DNA from: Clostridiaceae bacterium
Lineage (GTDB): Bacteria > Bacillota > Clostridia > Oscillospirales > Acutalibacteraceae
Length of the DNA: 39,904 nt
Assembly (NCBI GenBank): GCA_904501875.1
Contig: CAJGCQ010000002.1
Location: 1-39,904 of the forward strand
Direction of reading: 5' to 3'
A program made the translations under genes and the position numbers. Of the stretch, positions 1 through 6,906 are shown piece after piece. The notes beneath the pieces are model-generated. The model was not told where the DNA came from and searched no databases. It saw only the letters and a list, made by a program, of their open reading frames with translations. Each line of letters opens with the position of its first letter. Position 1 is the first letter of the stretch.

Positions 1-18
1 AAGCTCTTTGCTGCTAAT
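1..18 (-). CDS. infC: Translation initiation factor IF-3, first six codons (partial, AUU start)
   Basis: Only the first six codons are present: on the minus strand ATT AGC AGC AAA GAG CTT, read as (M/I)SSKEL, which fits the usual Firmicute IF-3 N-terminus. A strong Shine-Dalgarno GGAGGTG (26-32) lies seven bases before the ATT, and no ATG, GTG or TTG lies at a suitable distance. An AUU start is the known hallmark of infC in E. coli and Bacillus, where IF-3 represses its own translation by rejecting non-canonical starts. The promoter and structured leader upstream (20-223) match the expected infC-rpmI-rplT arrangement. The rest of the gene is outside the window, so the identity rests on the start and its context. 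Confidence 0.6.
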
Positions 19-19
19 A

Positions 20-195
20 TTGATGCACCTCCAAAATTCGTTTGCAGCCGATTTGCAGTTTTTTGCAAATCAAAAGCGCGGACGCTAATACGTCCGCGCA
101 TAAAAATACCAAGTATCACTTTGTATCTTTATTGACCTTTTGAGACAAAACCCAAAAGGTGAGGACGACTAGCGTACTGCTTCATTGTGACTATT
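20..195 (-). ncRNA. infC operon leader with terminator-like hairpin (L20-leader-like)
   Basis: A roughly 175-base untranslated leader between the promoter (196-223) and the infC start. Reading on the minus strand it has an 8-bp stem (153-160 with 135-142), then a perfect 9-bp GC-rich stem (91-99 with 76-84, loop of 6) followed by TTTTGATTTG, a terminator-like form, then a 7-bp stem (64-70 with 51-57). The last stem competes with further TTTGCA repeats at 41-46. This is the architecture expected for an autoregulated infC-rpmI-rplT leader of the L20 type. The structure is visible by eye; assignment to the Rfam family is inference. Confidence 0.5.
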
Positions 196-223
196 ATTTT
201 AACACATTTTTTTTATTTGTCAA
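196..223 (-). promoter_or_regulatory. Promoter for the infC leader
   Basis: Minus-strand TTGACA (218-223), 16-base spacer, TAAAAT (196-201). A near-consensus vegetative sigma promoter reading toward infC. Confidence 0.7.
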
Positions 224-237
224 GTGTTTTTTAGAAT

Positions 238-1188
238 TTAATCGCAGCATTCGTCCTTTTTCGTTAAAGGCTTGCGTTTCGGAGCCTCGTCTGTTACATC
301 TCCAAGCCCCGTTGTTTCGGTAAATATTGAGTTTTTTGTAACCATATTTATAGCGTCGGTGGGTATTATAAGCTTTGCCGCAGTACCGTTGGACATTTCA
401 ACAAGCGCCTCATAACGCTTAATCTCAAGCACCGCTTGGTCCGCTCCCGCCTCTTTAATAGCACGGATACCGTCCGCCTCTGCCTTTTTCTGAAGGTATA
501 TAGCCTTAGCTTCACCCTCGGCCTTGGCAATGCGAGCGTCTCTCTCGCCCTCGGCGGCTAAAATCATAGCCTGCTTATCGCCCTCGGCCCTTGTGATAGC
601 GGCGGCCTTGTGTCCCTCCGCCTGTAAAAGGGTTTCACGGCGTTCACGCTCGGCCTTCATCTGCTTTTCCATAGCGTTCTGAATTTCCGCAGGCGGAATT
701 ATATTCTTAAGCTCAACACGGTTGACCTTCATTCCCCATTTATCGGTCGCCTCATCAAGTATGGCGGTCATCTTAGCATTTATTGTATCCCGTGAGGTAA
801 GGGTGCCGTCAAGCTCCAATTCCCCCACAAGGTTTCTAAGGGTGGTGGCGGTGAGATTTTCAAGGGCACTTATCGGATTCACAACTCCGTAGGTGTAAAG
901 CTTAGCGTCAAAAATCCTGAAATAAACCACCGTGTCAATCTGCATTGTAACATTATCCTTGGTAATAACCGGCTGAGGCGGAGAATCGAGCACCTGCTCT
1001 TTAAGGGTGATCTTCTTGGCAATTTTTTCGAGCAGAGGAATTTTAACATGCAGTCCCGCTCCCCAGGTAGTCTTATACTTTCCCAAAAATTCGATTACAT
1101 ATTCCGTAGCCTGCGGAACAATGCGGACATTTGCGATAATAAGAACCAATACCAATGCCAAAACCGCAATGATTATAAAGAGTTCCAT
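238..1188 (-). CDS. SPFH/band-7 (stomatin-like) membrane protein
   Basis: 316 residues. One N-terminal membrane segment (about residues 2-20) is followed by a band-7/SPFH domain (about 25-190, with the typical VPQATEYVIEFLGKY opening), then a helical stretch rich in repeated AEG-type motifs (about 190-240) that in this family forms a long coiled coil. Family members (QmcA, HflK/C, slipin) build oligomeric scaffolds in membrane microdomains and often modulate proteases. The start has GGGGGTC just upstream. It lies 24 bases after the unrecognised gene 1213-1956 and is probably co-transcribed with it. No NfeD partner is visible here, so the exact subfamily is open. Confidence 0.88.
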   Translation of the reverse strand: MELFIIIAVLALVLVLIIANVRIVPQATEYVIEFLGKYKTTWGAGLHVKIPLLEKIAKKITLKEQVLDSPPQPVITKDNVTMQIDTVVYFRIFDAKLYTYGVVNPISALENLTATTLRNLVGELELDGTLTSRDTINAKMTAILDEATDKWGMKVNRVELKNIIPPAEIQNAMEKQMKAERERRETLLQAEGHKAAAITRAEGDKQAMILAAEGERDARIAKAEGEAKAIYLQKKAEADGIRAIKEAGADQAVLEIKRYEALVEMSNGTAAKLIIPTDAINMVTKNSIFTETTGLGDVTDEAPKRKPLTKKDECCD

Positions 1189-1212
1189 AAAATGACCCCC
1201 ATATTTTTAATT

Positions 1213-1956
1213 TTATTTCACCAAAGCCGCCATCAGCTTTTTGCTCTTTGGCAGTACAGGCAGGAAATTTTCAAAAGAGGAGAGGAAGTGCTTATCCCCC
1301 TCTAACATTTCCTTTGCGGCCGCGGTTACCTTTTCATCGTTATAAGCCGCCGCACAAAGAACAGCAACAATAGTGTTTACCGTATCCTTATCGCCCTTAA
1401 CATAAAGGTCGTCAAGTAAATCGAAAAGCTTTTTAATCTGCTTTTTATTGCCTGATGAGATCACCGTCTTCAGTTGCGGCACAAGATACTCGCCGAAGAA
1501 ATTAAGGTAAAGGAAATTCCCATTTTCGGCAATATGGTTTTTGTACTCGTCCTTAAGCACGGGGAAAAAGTCCAGCATCTTTTTGGCAAAGCCCGTAATT
1601 GTAACACTTCCGCCCTTTGACAAAGTGGGAAGTTCAACCTCTACTCCGCCTGCACGCTTCACCTTGATACCCAAGCTTTTTCTGAGGGTGGTGGTAAAAT
1701 CTATACCTACAGAAGCCGCATCCTTAGCATTTTGGCTGTCGTCAAAAAGCCAAGCGTTAATCTCGGCATACTCACCTATATTTCCGTCTTCGATATCTGC
1801 GGCGGAAAGGGTGTACATCTGGCGAGCCTCGTCATACTGCACCTTTACCGACTTTTTGCCGCTCTTAAAGCTTCCGTCTTCCTCTACTTTAAAGCCCTGC
1901 TCGTCAAAAAACGGCTGCATTTCCTCAATTACCTTGTCATAATACCTGTTATCCAA
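1213..1956 (-). CDS. Conserved-looking protein of unknown function
   Basis: 247 residues, not recognised. The N-terminal half (1-120) looks like mixed alpha/beta sequence starting MDNRYYDKVIEEM; the C-terminal half (about 130-247) is mostly helical and resembles HEAT-like or DUF7674-type helical repeats. No signal peptide, membrane segment or catalytic motif is apparent. It is the first gene of a likely two-gene unit with the SPFH protein and has its own promoter at 1990-2018, divergent from ksgA. The Shine-Dalgarno is weak (GGATGTG). Codon use matches the neighbours, so it is a real gene; function is unknown. Confidence 0.75.
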   Translation of the reverse strand: MDNRYYDKVIEEMQPFFDEQGFKVEEDGSFKSGKKSVKVQYDEARQMYTLSAADIEDGNIGEYAEINAWLFDDSQNAKDAASVGIDFTTTLRKSLGIKVKRAGGVEVELPTLSKGGSVTITGFAKKMLDFFPVLKDEYKNHIAENGNFLYLNFFGEYLVPQLKTVISSGNKKQIKKLFDLLDDLYVKGDKDTVNTIVAVLCAAAYNDEKVTAAAKEMLEGDKHFLSSFENFLPVLPKSKKLMAALVK

Positions 1957-1989
1957 TTAATTCACATCCAAAAATAATTTTGCAAGTCT

Positions 1990-2018
1990 ATTATATACTA
2001 TATTCAGCCATTTGTCAC
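1990..2018 (-). promoter_or_regulatory. Promoter for the 1213-1956 gene and SPFH gene
   Basis: Minus-strand GTGACA (2013-2018), 17-base spacer, TATAAT (1990-1995). Confidence 0.6.
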
Positions 2019-2029
2019 GCAAAAATTTA

Positions 2030-2058
2030 TTGCAACAATGTAAATATTAAAGTATAAT
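2030..2058 (+). promoter_or_regulatory. Promoter for ksgA
   Basis: TTGCAA (2030-2035), 17-base spacer, perfect TATAAT (2053-2058), about 30 bases before the ksgA start. It is back-to-back with the promoter at 1990-2018. Confidence 0.7.
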
Positions 2059-2089
2059 TACTTTGTAATATAATATTAGGAGAAAAATT

Positions 2090-2935
2090 ATGAATTTATC
2101 TGATATAAACACGGTCCGTTCCTTACTTCAAAAAAACGGCTTCACCTTTAAAAAATCGCTGGGTCAGAATTTTTTAATAAACCCCGATGTTTGCCCCGCT
2201 ATGGCCGATGCCGCCTGTGACAAGGATACGGGAGTTATAGAAATAGGCCCCGGTATAGGCGTGCTTACCGCCGAGCTTTCCAAAAGGGCTAAGCGTGTTA
2301 CAGCAATCGAGCTTGACGAGCGGCTGAAAAAAATACTGCCCGTAACCTTGGCCGACTGCGATAATGTAGAAATAATATACGCTGATGTTTTAAAGACCGA
2401 CCTTAAAGCCCTTATTGCCGAAAAATTTTCCGACTGCACCCGTGTTGCGGTCTGTGCAAATCTACCCTATTACATCACTTCGCCCATTGTTATGAGCCTG
2501 CTTGAAAGCAAGCTTCCTATTGACAGTATAACCGTTATGGTGCAAAAAGAGGCGGCAGAGCGGCTTTGTGCCAATGTGGGAACAAGAGAGGCGGGTGCCG
2601 TCAGCGCCGCAGTAAGCTACTATGCCGAGCCCGAGATATTATTCAGTGTTGGAAAAGACAGCTTTATGCCTCCTCCTAAAGTGGATTCTGCGGTTATACA
2701 GCTTCATATTAGGGAAAACCCGCCTGTAAAAGTATTAGACGAGGTGAAATTTTTCCGCCTTATAAGGGCAAGCTTTGCACAGCGCAGAAAGACCCTTGTA
2801 AACACCGTTTCAAATACGGCGGGCATCGATAAGGAAAGTATAAAAAAAGCCCTCGCACAATTAGGCCTTTCCGAGACCGTTCGGGGCGAAAGGCTGACCT
2901 TAGATGAGTTAGCCGAGCTTTCAAACCTACTTTAA
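2090..2935 (+). CDS. rsmA: 16S rRNA dimethyladenosine transferase (RsmA/KsgA)
   Basis: 281 residues, the usual family length. It dimethylates two adjacent adenines near the 3' end of 16S rRNA using S-adenosylmethionine during small-subunit maturation. Visible motifs: LGQNF (24-28), SAM-binding EIGPGIG (51-57), the acidic strand end IELDE (73-77), and the catalytic NLPY (124-127). The C-terminal domain carries the typical SFAQRRKTL stretch. The ATG is preceded by AGGAG at good spacing. It has its own promoter (2030-2058) and is followed by a tiny ORF and a repeat, so it is probably monocistronic or nearly so. Confidence 0.97.
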   Translation: MNLSDINTVRSLLQKNGFTFKKSLGQNFLINPDVCPAMADAACDKDTGVIEIGPGIGVLTAELSKRAKRVTAIELDERLKKILPVTLADCDNVEIIYADVLKTDLKALIAEKFSDCTRVAVCANLPYYITSPIVMSLLESKLPIDSITVMVQKEAAERLCANVGTREAGAVSAAVSYYAEPEILFSVGKDSFMPPPKVDSAVIQLHIRENPPVKVLDEVKFFRLIRASFAQRRKTLVNTVSNTAGIDKESIKKALAQLGLSETVRGERLTLDELAELSNLL

Positions 2936-2954
2936 GCTCTGAAAATGAGAGAGT

Positions 2955-3065
2955 ATGCCCCTTAAAAATTTTGAAGATATAAGCGACGAATTTCTCGATA
3001 AGCGCTTTCCCGATTCCCGAATAGAACGCATATTTGCGAATATGGAATTTGATACAGAAGATTAA
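2955..3065 (+). CDS. Possible small protein (36 residues), unknown
   Basis: ATG to TAA frame of 36 codons directly after ksgA, preceded by GAGAGAG. The peptide begins MPLKNFEDISDEF and ends NMEFDTED; it is acidic and has coding-like composition, but no family is recognised. It could be a genuine small protein read from the ksgA mRNA or the remnant of a larger gene whose other parts were lost when the adjacent repeat arrived. Confidence 0.3.
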   Translation: MPLKNFEDISDEFLDKRFPDSRIERIFANMEFDTED

Positions 3066-3073
3066 AATAAAAT

Positions 3074-3148
3074 ACGGGCGGTCAGGATGCCCGCCCCTAC
3101 GATGGTTTAATTGAATTTTCGTAGGGACAGGCGTCCCCGACTGTCCGT
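3074..3148. repeat. Imperfect palindromic repeat (REP/MITE-like), about 75 bp
   Basis: Left arm starting ACGGGCGGTCAGGATGCC and the reverse complement of the right arm (ACGGACAGTCGGGGACGCC) match closely and both end in CCCTACGA, around a short AT-rich loop. A related half copy (CGTAGGGACGCCCGTCGG) lies near 12428-12446. Such dispersed palindromes are common between genes in gut Clostridia. It sits between convergent ksgA and mrnC and could also terminate transcription. Confidence 0.6.
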
Positions 3149-3158
3149 TATCTTATGT

Positions 3159-3545
3159 CTAACATCTGTTTTCCCATATCATTTTAAAAAGCTCCTCCGC
3201 TCTTTCGATATCACCCGAAAGATACAGCCAACCGAAAAGGCATTCAAGCCCTGTTGCGGTATGATAATCGCCGTTTGATGCATTTTTAGGGGTTGAGGAG
3301 GTATGAAAATTTCGGCCTCTTTTAAATACCGAAAGCTCCTTTTCGGTCAAAGTAGGCTCAATAAGGGAAAAAGCCTTTGCCTGTGCGGCGGCATTTACCA
3401 CAGCCGCCGACATTTTATGTAGCTCACCCGATGGGCGGCTTGTATCGGCAAGGGCGGTTCTTACATAAAGTCCGTAAACCGCATCCCCCACAAAGGCCAG
3501 CACCGAGGGGCTTAACATATTGGGATTTTCTTTTTTAACATCCAT
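3159..3545 (-). CDS. mrnC: Mini-ribonuclease III
   Basis: 128 residues, full length for the family. Mini-III is the RNase III catalytic domain without a dsRNA-binding domain and matures 23S rRNA precursors in Firmicutes. Visible: LAFVGDAVY with the conserved acidic D21, the RGRN motif, and the second catalytic region TGLECLFGWLYL with its glutamate. The ATG lies one base after the obgE stop, so it is the last gene of the obg unit and probably translationally coupled. Confidence 0.93.
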   Translation of the reverse strand: MDVKKENPNMLSPSVLAFVGDAVYGLYVRTALADTSRPSGELHKMSAAVVNAAAQAKAFSLIEPTLTEKELSVFKRGRNFHTSSTPKNASNGDYHTATGLECLFGWLYLSGDIERAEELFKMIWENRC

Positions 3546-3546
3546 T

Positions 3547-4821
3547 TTACATCACAAACTCAAACTCAATATCGTAAACGCTTACGGTGTCGCCCTCATT
3601 AATTCCCGCCTTTTCAAGCTCACCGATAATTCCGCTTGAACGCAGCACTCGCTCGAAATACTGAAGAGACTCATAATCGTCGGGGTCTATGGTGTTCATT
3701 ACATCCATAATCCACTCGCAATCCTCAACAAAGTAAACCCCGTCGCAAACTCGGATATTGAAGGTGCGCTTTTTAGGCTTACTGAAGTCCTCGGCGGGCT
3801 TAGGCTCTGCCTCGTACCTTTTTATCGGCGGCAGCTTTGAAAGCTCAGCCGCTACATACTTAATAAGCTCGTCCGTACCCTCAGCAATCGCCGCCATAAC
3901 AGGGAAGAATTTATAACCCTTTTCGGTGAAATAGCCCGAAACTCGCTTCAACTCCTCCTCATCGGTAAGGTCGCACTTATTGCCCACAATTATCTGGGGC
4001 CTCGCTTCAAGCTCACTGTTAAAGACCGAAAGCTCATTATTAATCTTGTTGAAATCGTCAATGGGGTCCCTGCCCTCGCTGCCCGAAACATCTATAACAT
4101 GCAAAAGCAATCTGCAACGCTCAACATGGCGCAGGAACTCGTGACCGAGTCCGACTCCCTCGCCTGCACCCTCAATAAGACCGGGGATATCCGCCATAAC
4201 AAAGGAGCTTCCCTCCCCCATTCGAACAACTCCCAGCACCGGAGTAAGGGTAGTAAAATGATAATTTGCGATTTTCGGCTTTGCCTCGCTTACAACCGAA
4301 ATAAGGGTGGATTTTCCCACATTCGGAAAACCGATAAGCCCCACATCGGCGAGGAGTTTAAGCTCTAAGATGACATCTAACTCTTCGCCCGGATTACCCT
4401 TTTTAGCAAAACGAGGCACCTGCCTTGTAGAGGTGGCAAAATGCTGGTTACCCCAGCCGCCGTTGCCGCCCTTAGCCACAGTTATGGGCTCTTCGTCCGA
4501 AACATCGGCAATTATTCTACCGGTCTCGGCATCCTTCACAAGGGTGCCCACCGGTACAGAAATAACAAGGTCGGGGGCACTTTTGCCGGTACAGCGGCCC
4601 GCACCGCCTTTCTGTCCCGATTCCGCCGCATATTTTCGCTTGTAGCGGAAATCAGCAAGGGTGGATAGATTGCTGTCCGCCTTAAAAACTATGTTGCCGC
4701 CTCTGCCGCCGTCACCGCCGTCAGGTCCGCCCGCCGCAACATACTTTTCCCTATGAAAGGAAACTGCGCCGTCGCCACCGTTACCTGCTTTTAAATGTAT
4801 TTTTGCAATATCTACAAACAT
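3547..4821 (-). CDS. obgE: Obg family GTPase
   Basis: 424 residues with the full three-domain layout: glycine-rich Obg fold (1-155, repeated GGDGG/GGNGG motifs), G domain (about 158-330: P-loop GFPNVGKST, DIPG, NKCD) and C-terminal OCT domain (about 345-424). It is an essential GTPase for 50S ribosome assembly and stress control. The context next to L21, L27 and mrnC is the classical one. Between it and rpmA lie two small related proteins and a terminator, so its transcription may depend on read-through from the rplU promoter. Confidence 0.97.
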   Translation of the reverse strand: MFVDIAKIHLKAGNGGDGAVSFHREKYVAAGGPDGGDGGRGGNIVFKADSNLSTLADFRYKRKYAAESGQKGGAGRCTGKSAPDLVISVPVGTLVKDAETGRIIADVSDEEPITVAKGGNGGWGNQHFATSTRQVPRFAKKGNPGEELDVILELKLLADVGLIGFPNVGKSTLISVVSEAKPKIANYHFTTLTPVLGVVRMGEGSSFVMADIPGLIEGAGEGVGLGHEFLRHVERCRLLLHVIDVSGSEGRDPIDDFNKINNELSVFNSELEARPQIIVGNKCDLTDEEELKRVSGYFTEKGYKFFPVMAAIAEGTDELIKYVAAELSKLPPIKRYEAEPKPAEDFSKPKKRTFNIRVCDGVYFVEDCEWIMDVMNTIDPDDYESLQYFERVLRSSGIIGELEKAGINEGDTVSVYDIEFEFVM

Positions 4822-4850
4822 AAACTTACCTTTCCGATAGTAAAAATCGG

Positions 4851-5147
4851 TTATTCTTCTTCCTCAAAAGCTACCTCTTCAGGCTCATTCAAAAGATAAA
4901 CCTCGTAAAGCTCCCTTGCACGCTCATAGTTTTTAGCCGACACAAGGATATAATCCGGCACAATGCCGCCACCTAAGAGCAGCTTTACCGAGCCACCAGC
5001 ACCCTGCTGACGGCAGACAAAGGGAATACCGTTTTCCTTTAGCATATCCTGAAACACAACAGATGATACGGGATTGCTTATTATTGCCGCAACTACAGGC
5101 TCGTTTTCGTCCTGCCTGTTCTCCTTCTTCCTCTTAAAAAAGCACAT
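4851..5147 (-). CDS. DUF2007-like small protein (paralogue A)
   Basis: 98 residues. A basic N-terminus (MCFFKRKKENRQ) leads into a compact alpha/beta domain (about residues 20-88, SNPVSSVVFQDMLKENGIPF... KNYERARELYEVYL) resembling the DUF2007 'putative signal transducing' fold, with an acidic tail. Its start overlaps the stop of the upstream relative (TGATG), implying coupled translation. The residues and helix pattern mirror the C-terminal domain of the 5147-5551 protein, so the pair looks like a local duplication. Function unknown. Confidence 0.75.
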   Translation of the reverse strand: MCFFKRKKENRQDENEPVVAAIISNPVSSVVFQDMLKENGIPFVCRQQGAGGSVKLLLGGGIVPDYILVSAKNYERARELYEVYLLNEPEEVAFEEEE

Positions 5148-5551
5148 CAGGTCTCCTGCTCCGTTTCCTCGGCATCTTCATTGAAAAAATCCTCGTCAAA
5201 TATGGGCTCGGAATTTAAAAAATCATCATATATTTGATTTGCCTTTTCAAAATCGGCTTCATCAACATAAATTTCCACCGCTGTAAATGCGCCGCCGAAG
5301 GTGACCTTTAAGGTTCCTTCGCCCTCGGTACCATCCGAAAATAAAACGCCATCTTCTTTAAGCAAATCCTTTAATATCTCCGCAGAAACCACATCATCAA
5401 GCGAAGCTAAAAGCACCGGATTATTCAAAACCAACTCTTCTTTTTCTTCCTCTGCTTCCTCTTGCGCCTTATAAGTTAAATCGGCTCCGCAAATGGGGCA
5501 AAGCTCCGCATTATCCTTGCACTCCGCATTGCAAACATGACAGATTTTCAT
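5147..5551 (-). CDS. Zinc-ribbon plus DUF2007-like protein (paralogue B)
   Basis: 134 residues. The N-terminus is a zinc ribbon (C4-x2-C7 and C18-x2-C21). After an acidic linker comes the same kind of domain as in the next gene (NNPVLLASLDDVVSAEILKDLL ending in DFEKANQIYDDFL), then an acidic tail. Shine-Dalgarno GGGAGAGG precedes the ATG. It follows the rpmA terminator and overlaps the next gene by one base. Likely cytoplasmic; partner and role unknown. Confidence 0.75.
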   Translation of the reverse strand: MKICHVCNAECKDNAELCPICGADLTYKAQEEAEEEKEELVLNNPVLLASLDDVVSAEILKDLLKEDGVLFSDGTEGEGTLKVTFGGAFTAVEIYVDEADFEKANQIYDDFLNSEPIFDEDFFNEDAEETEQET

Positions 5552-5570
5552 AAATTCCTCTCCCTTTCTA

Positions 5571-5607
5571 AAAAAATAAATCCGGGAAGCTGTCTGCCGC
5601 CCGGATT
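5571..5607 (-). terminator. Intrinsic terminator after rpmA
   Basis: Minus strand: AATCCGGG stem (5600-5607 with 5579-5586), 13-base loop, followed by a run of seven T (5571-5577). It separates the ribosomal protein genes from the obg segment, presumably with partial read-through. Confidence 0.75.
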
Positions 5608-5612
5608 ATAAC

Positions 5613-5897
5613 TTACTGCTCAACAGCGTAAATACTTACCTGTTTACGGTCTCTGCCTACACGCTCAAATTTTACCTTGCCGTCAATAAGAGCGAACAGG
5701 GTGTCGTCCGAGCCGCGTCCGACATTGTTTCCCGCATGAATGTGGGTTCCTCTCTGACGGACTAAGATGTTGCCCGCCAAAACGAACTGACCGTCGGCAC
5801 GCTTAACGCCCAAACGCTTGGACTCGCTGTCACGACCATTCTTGGTGGAGCCCACACCTTTTTTATGAGCGAATAACTGAATGTTAATCTTAAGCAT
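5613..5897 (-). CDS. rpmA: 50S ribosomal protein L27 (with cleavable N-terminal extension)
   Basis: 94 residues when started at the ATG at 5897. A GTG nine bases upstream is in frame but lies inside the Shine-Dalgarno GGAGGTG, so the ATG with 6-base spacing is preferred. The N-terminus MLKINIQLFAHKKG contains the Firmicute Prp-processing site (cut between F and A), so mature L27 starts AHKKG. The start region overlaps the last codons of prp, the gene for the processing protease. Confidence 0.97.
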   Translation of the reverse strand: MLKINIQLFAHKKGVGSTKNGRDSESKRLGVKRADGQFVLAGNILVRQRGTHIHAGNNVGRGSDDTLFALIDGKVKFERVGRDRKQVSIYAVEQ

Positions 5898-6216
5898 TTC
5901 TTGCACCTCCGTGAATTGTGATGTTACTGCCGTACTGTTCGGAAAGCTCAGTTAAGTGCAGTCTTAACCCCTTTAAAACCTTTACCGTACATATTGACGG
6001 TTCCTTTACATAAAAGCGCATTTCGGCATTGTCTGTAAAAACCTCCGCCTTATCGCCTATTACATCGGTTACGGTGTTAGCCGCCATATACGCCGCAGAG
6101 GAAACTGCTGCGCAAACAATCTTTCCAAACTCGTCGTCACCGTCCTTAGACGAGTGACCGCTGATTTCAAAGCCGTAAAGCCCTTTTTCATCAGCCAAAA
6201 ATTTTACCCTTGTCAT
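5890..6216 (-). CDS. prp: Ribosomal-processing cysteine protease Prp
   Basis: 108 residues. Prp removes the N-terminal extension of L27 in Firmicutes, a step essential for ribosome function. The catalytic pair is visible as H21 (in SGHS) and C35 (in IVCAAVSS). It lies between rplU (3-base gap) and rpmA (8-base overlap), the invariant order, and its last codons contain the rpmA ribosome-binding site. Its own Shine-Dalgarno is poor, suggesting translational coupling to rplU. Older databases call it YsxB/DUF464. Confidence 0.95.
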   Translation of the reverse strand: MTRVKFLADEKGLYGFEISGHSSKDGDDEFGKIVCAAVSSAAYMAANTVTDVIGDKAEVFTDNAEMRFYVKEPSICTVKVLKGLRLHLTELSEQYGSNITIHGGARNA

Positions 6217-6219
6217 AGA

Positions 6220-6525
6220 TTAGCCGATTTCGGTAATCTGTACCTTTGTGTAAGGCTGTCTGTGACCCATTTTACGGGAGCTGCTCTTCTTGGGCTTATA
6301 GGTGAAGACGGTAATCTTCTTGCCCTTGCCGTTCTTTAAAACGGTGCCCTTAACGAAGGCGTCCTTAACATAGGGCTTGCCAGCCTTCAAGGTTCTGTTG
6401 CATACGGCAACAACTTTGTCGAAGGTAACCTCTTCGTCAACCTCAGCGTTAAGCTTTTCAATGTAAATAACATCACCGCTCTGAACACGGTACTGCTTTC
6501 CGCCTGTTTCGATAATTGCGTACAT
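6220..6525 (-). CDS. rplU: 50S ribosomal protein L21
   Basis: 101 residues from the ATG at 6525 (MYAIIETGGKQYRV, the canonical start). An upstream in-frame ATG at 6543 would add six residues (MAGVIK) that L21 normally lacks, and its codons contain the GCAGGTG that serves as ribosome-binding site. C-terminal KPKKSSSRKMGHRQPYTKVQI is the typical rRNA-binding end. First gene of rplU-prp-rpmA. Confidence 0.97.
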   Translation of the reverse strand: MYAIIETGGKQYRVQSGDVIYIEKLNAEVDEEVTFDKVVAVCNRTLKAGKPYVKDAFVKGTVLKNGKGKKITVFTYKPKKSSSRKMGHRQPYTKVQITEIG

Positions 6526-6526
6526 T

Positions 6527-6610
6527 TTTATTACACCTGCCATTTATACAGTCTCGCTACGGCGGGCGTGCGCCAATAGGCACAACTTAACAAGCCCACA
6601 ATATGCGGCT
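6527..6610 (-). ncRNA. rplU 5' leader, candidate L21 leader
   Basis: An 84-base leader between the promoter and rplU. On the minus strand it shows AAGCC-loop-GGCTT, then a GTGCC/GGCGCAC-type hairpin. Firmicute rplU operons often carry an autoregulatory L21 leader at this position. The hairpins are visible; family membership is inferred. Confidence 0.5.
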
Positions 6611-6615
6611 TACAC

Positions 6616-6644
6616 ATTTTATCACAACAAATATGCTTTGTCAA
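6616..6644 (-). promoter_or_regulatory. Promoter for rplU-prp-rpmA
   Basis: Minus-strand consensus TTGACA (6639-6644), 17-base spacer, TAAAAT (6616-6621). Confidence 0.8.
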
Positions 6645-6756
6645 GAAAAATAAAATGATATTTTGATATTTATATGTTATACGTCAGACATTTGACACCG
6701 AACCTATAAATATATTATCCTGTACAGACTGTAGTATTAAGGAAAATTGCATATAA

Positions 6757-6880
6757 GGCCCCCTTGCCTAAAGGGGGCTGTCAAGCGAAGCGAGACTGGG
6801 GGATATATGGTTGGCAGAAAATTGAATCCCTCCACCAACCTAACGGTTGGTCCCCCTCCCTTTAGACAAGGGAGGCTTTT
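6757..6880. repeat. MITE-like inverted-repeat element, about 124 bp
   Basis: The left end GCCCCCTTGCCTAAAGGGGG and the reverse complement of the right end GCCTCCCTTGTCTAAAGGGA are near-identical terminal inverted repeats. Internally there are GGTTGG/CCAACC inverted copies and a small AAGCGAAGCGAGACT stretch. It has no coding capacity. It lies between the divergent rplU promoter and the 3' end of the polymerase gene. Elements of this kind are scattered through gut Clostridia genomes; the mobilising transposase is not in the window. Confidence 0.65.
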
Positions 6881-6906
6881 CAGCCGAGTAAATAACATAA
6901 ATATTT

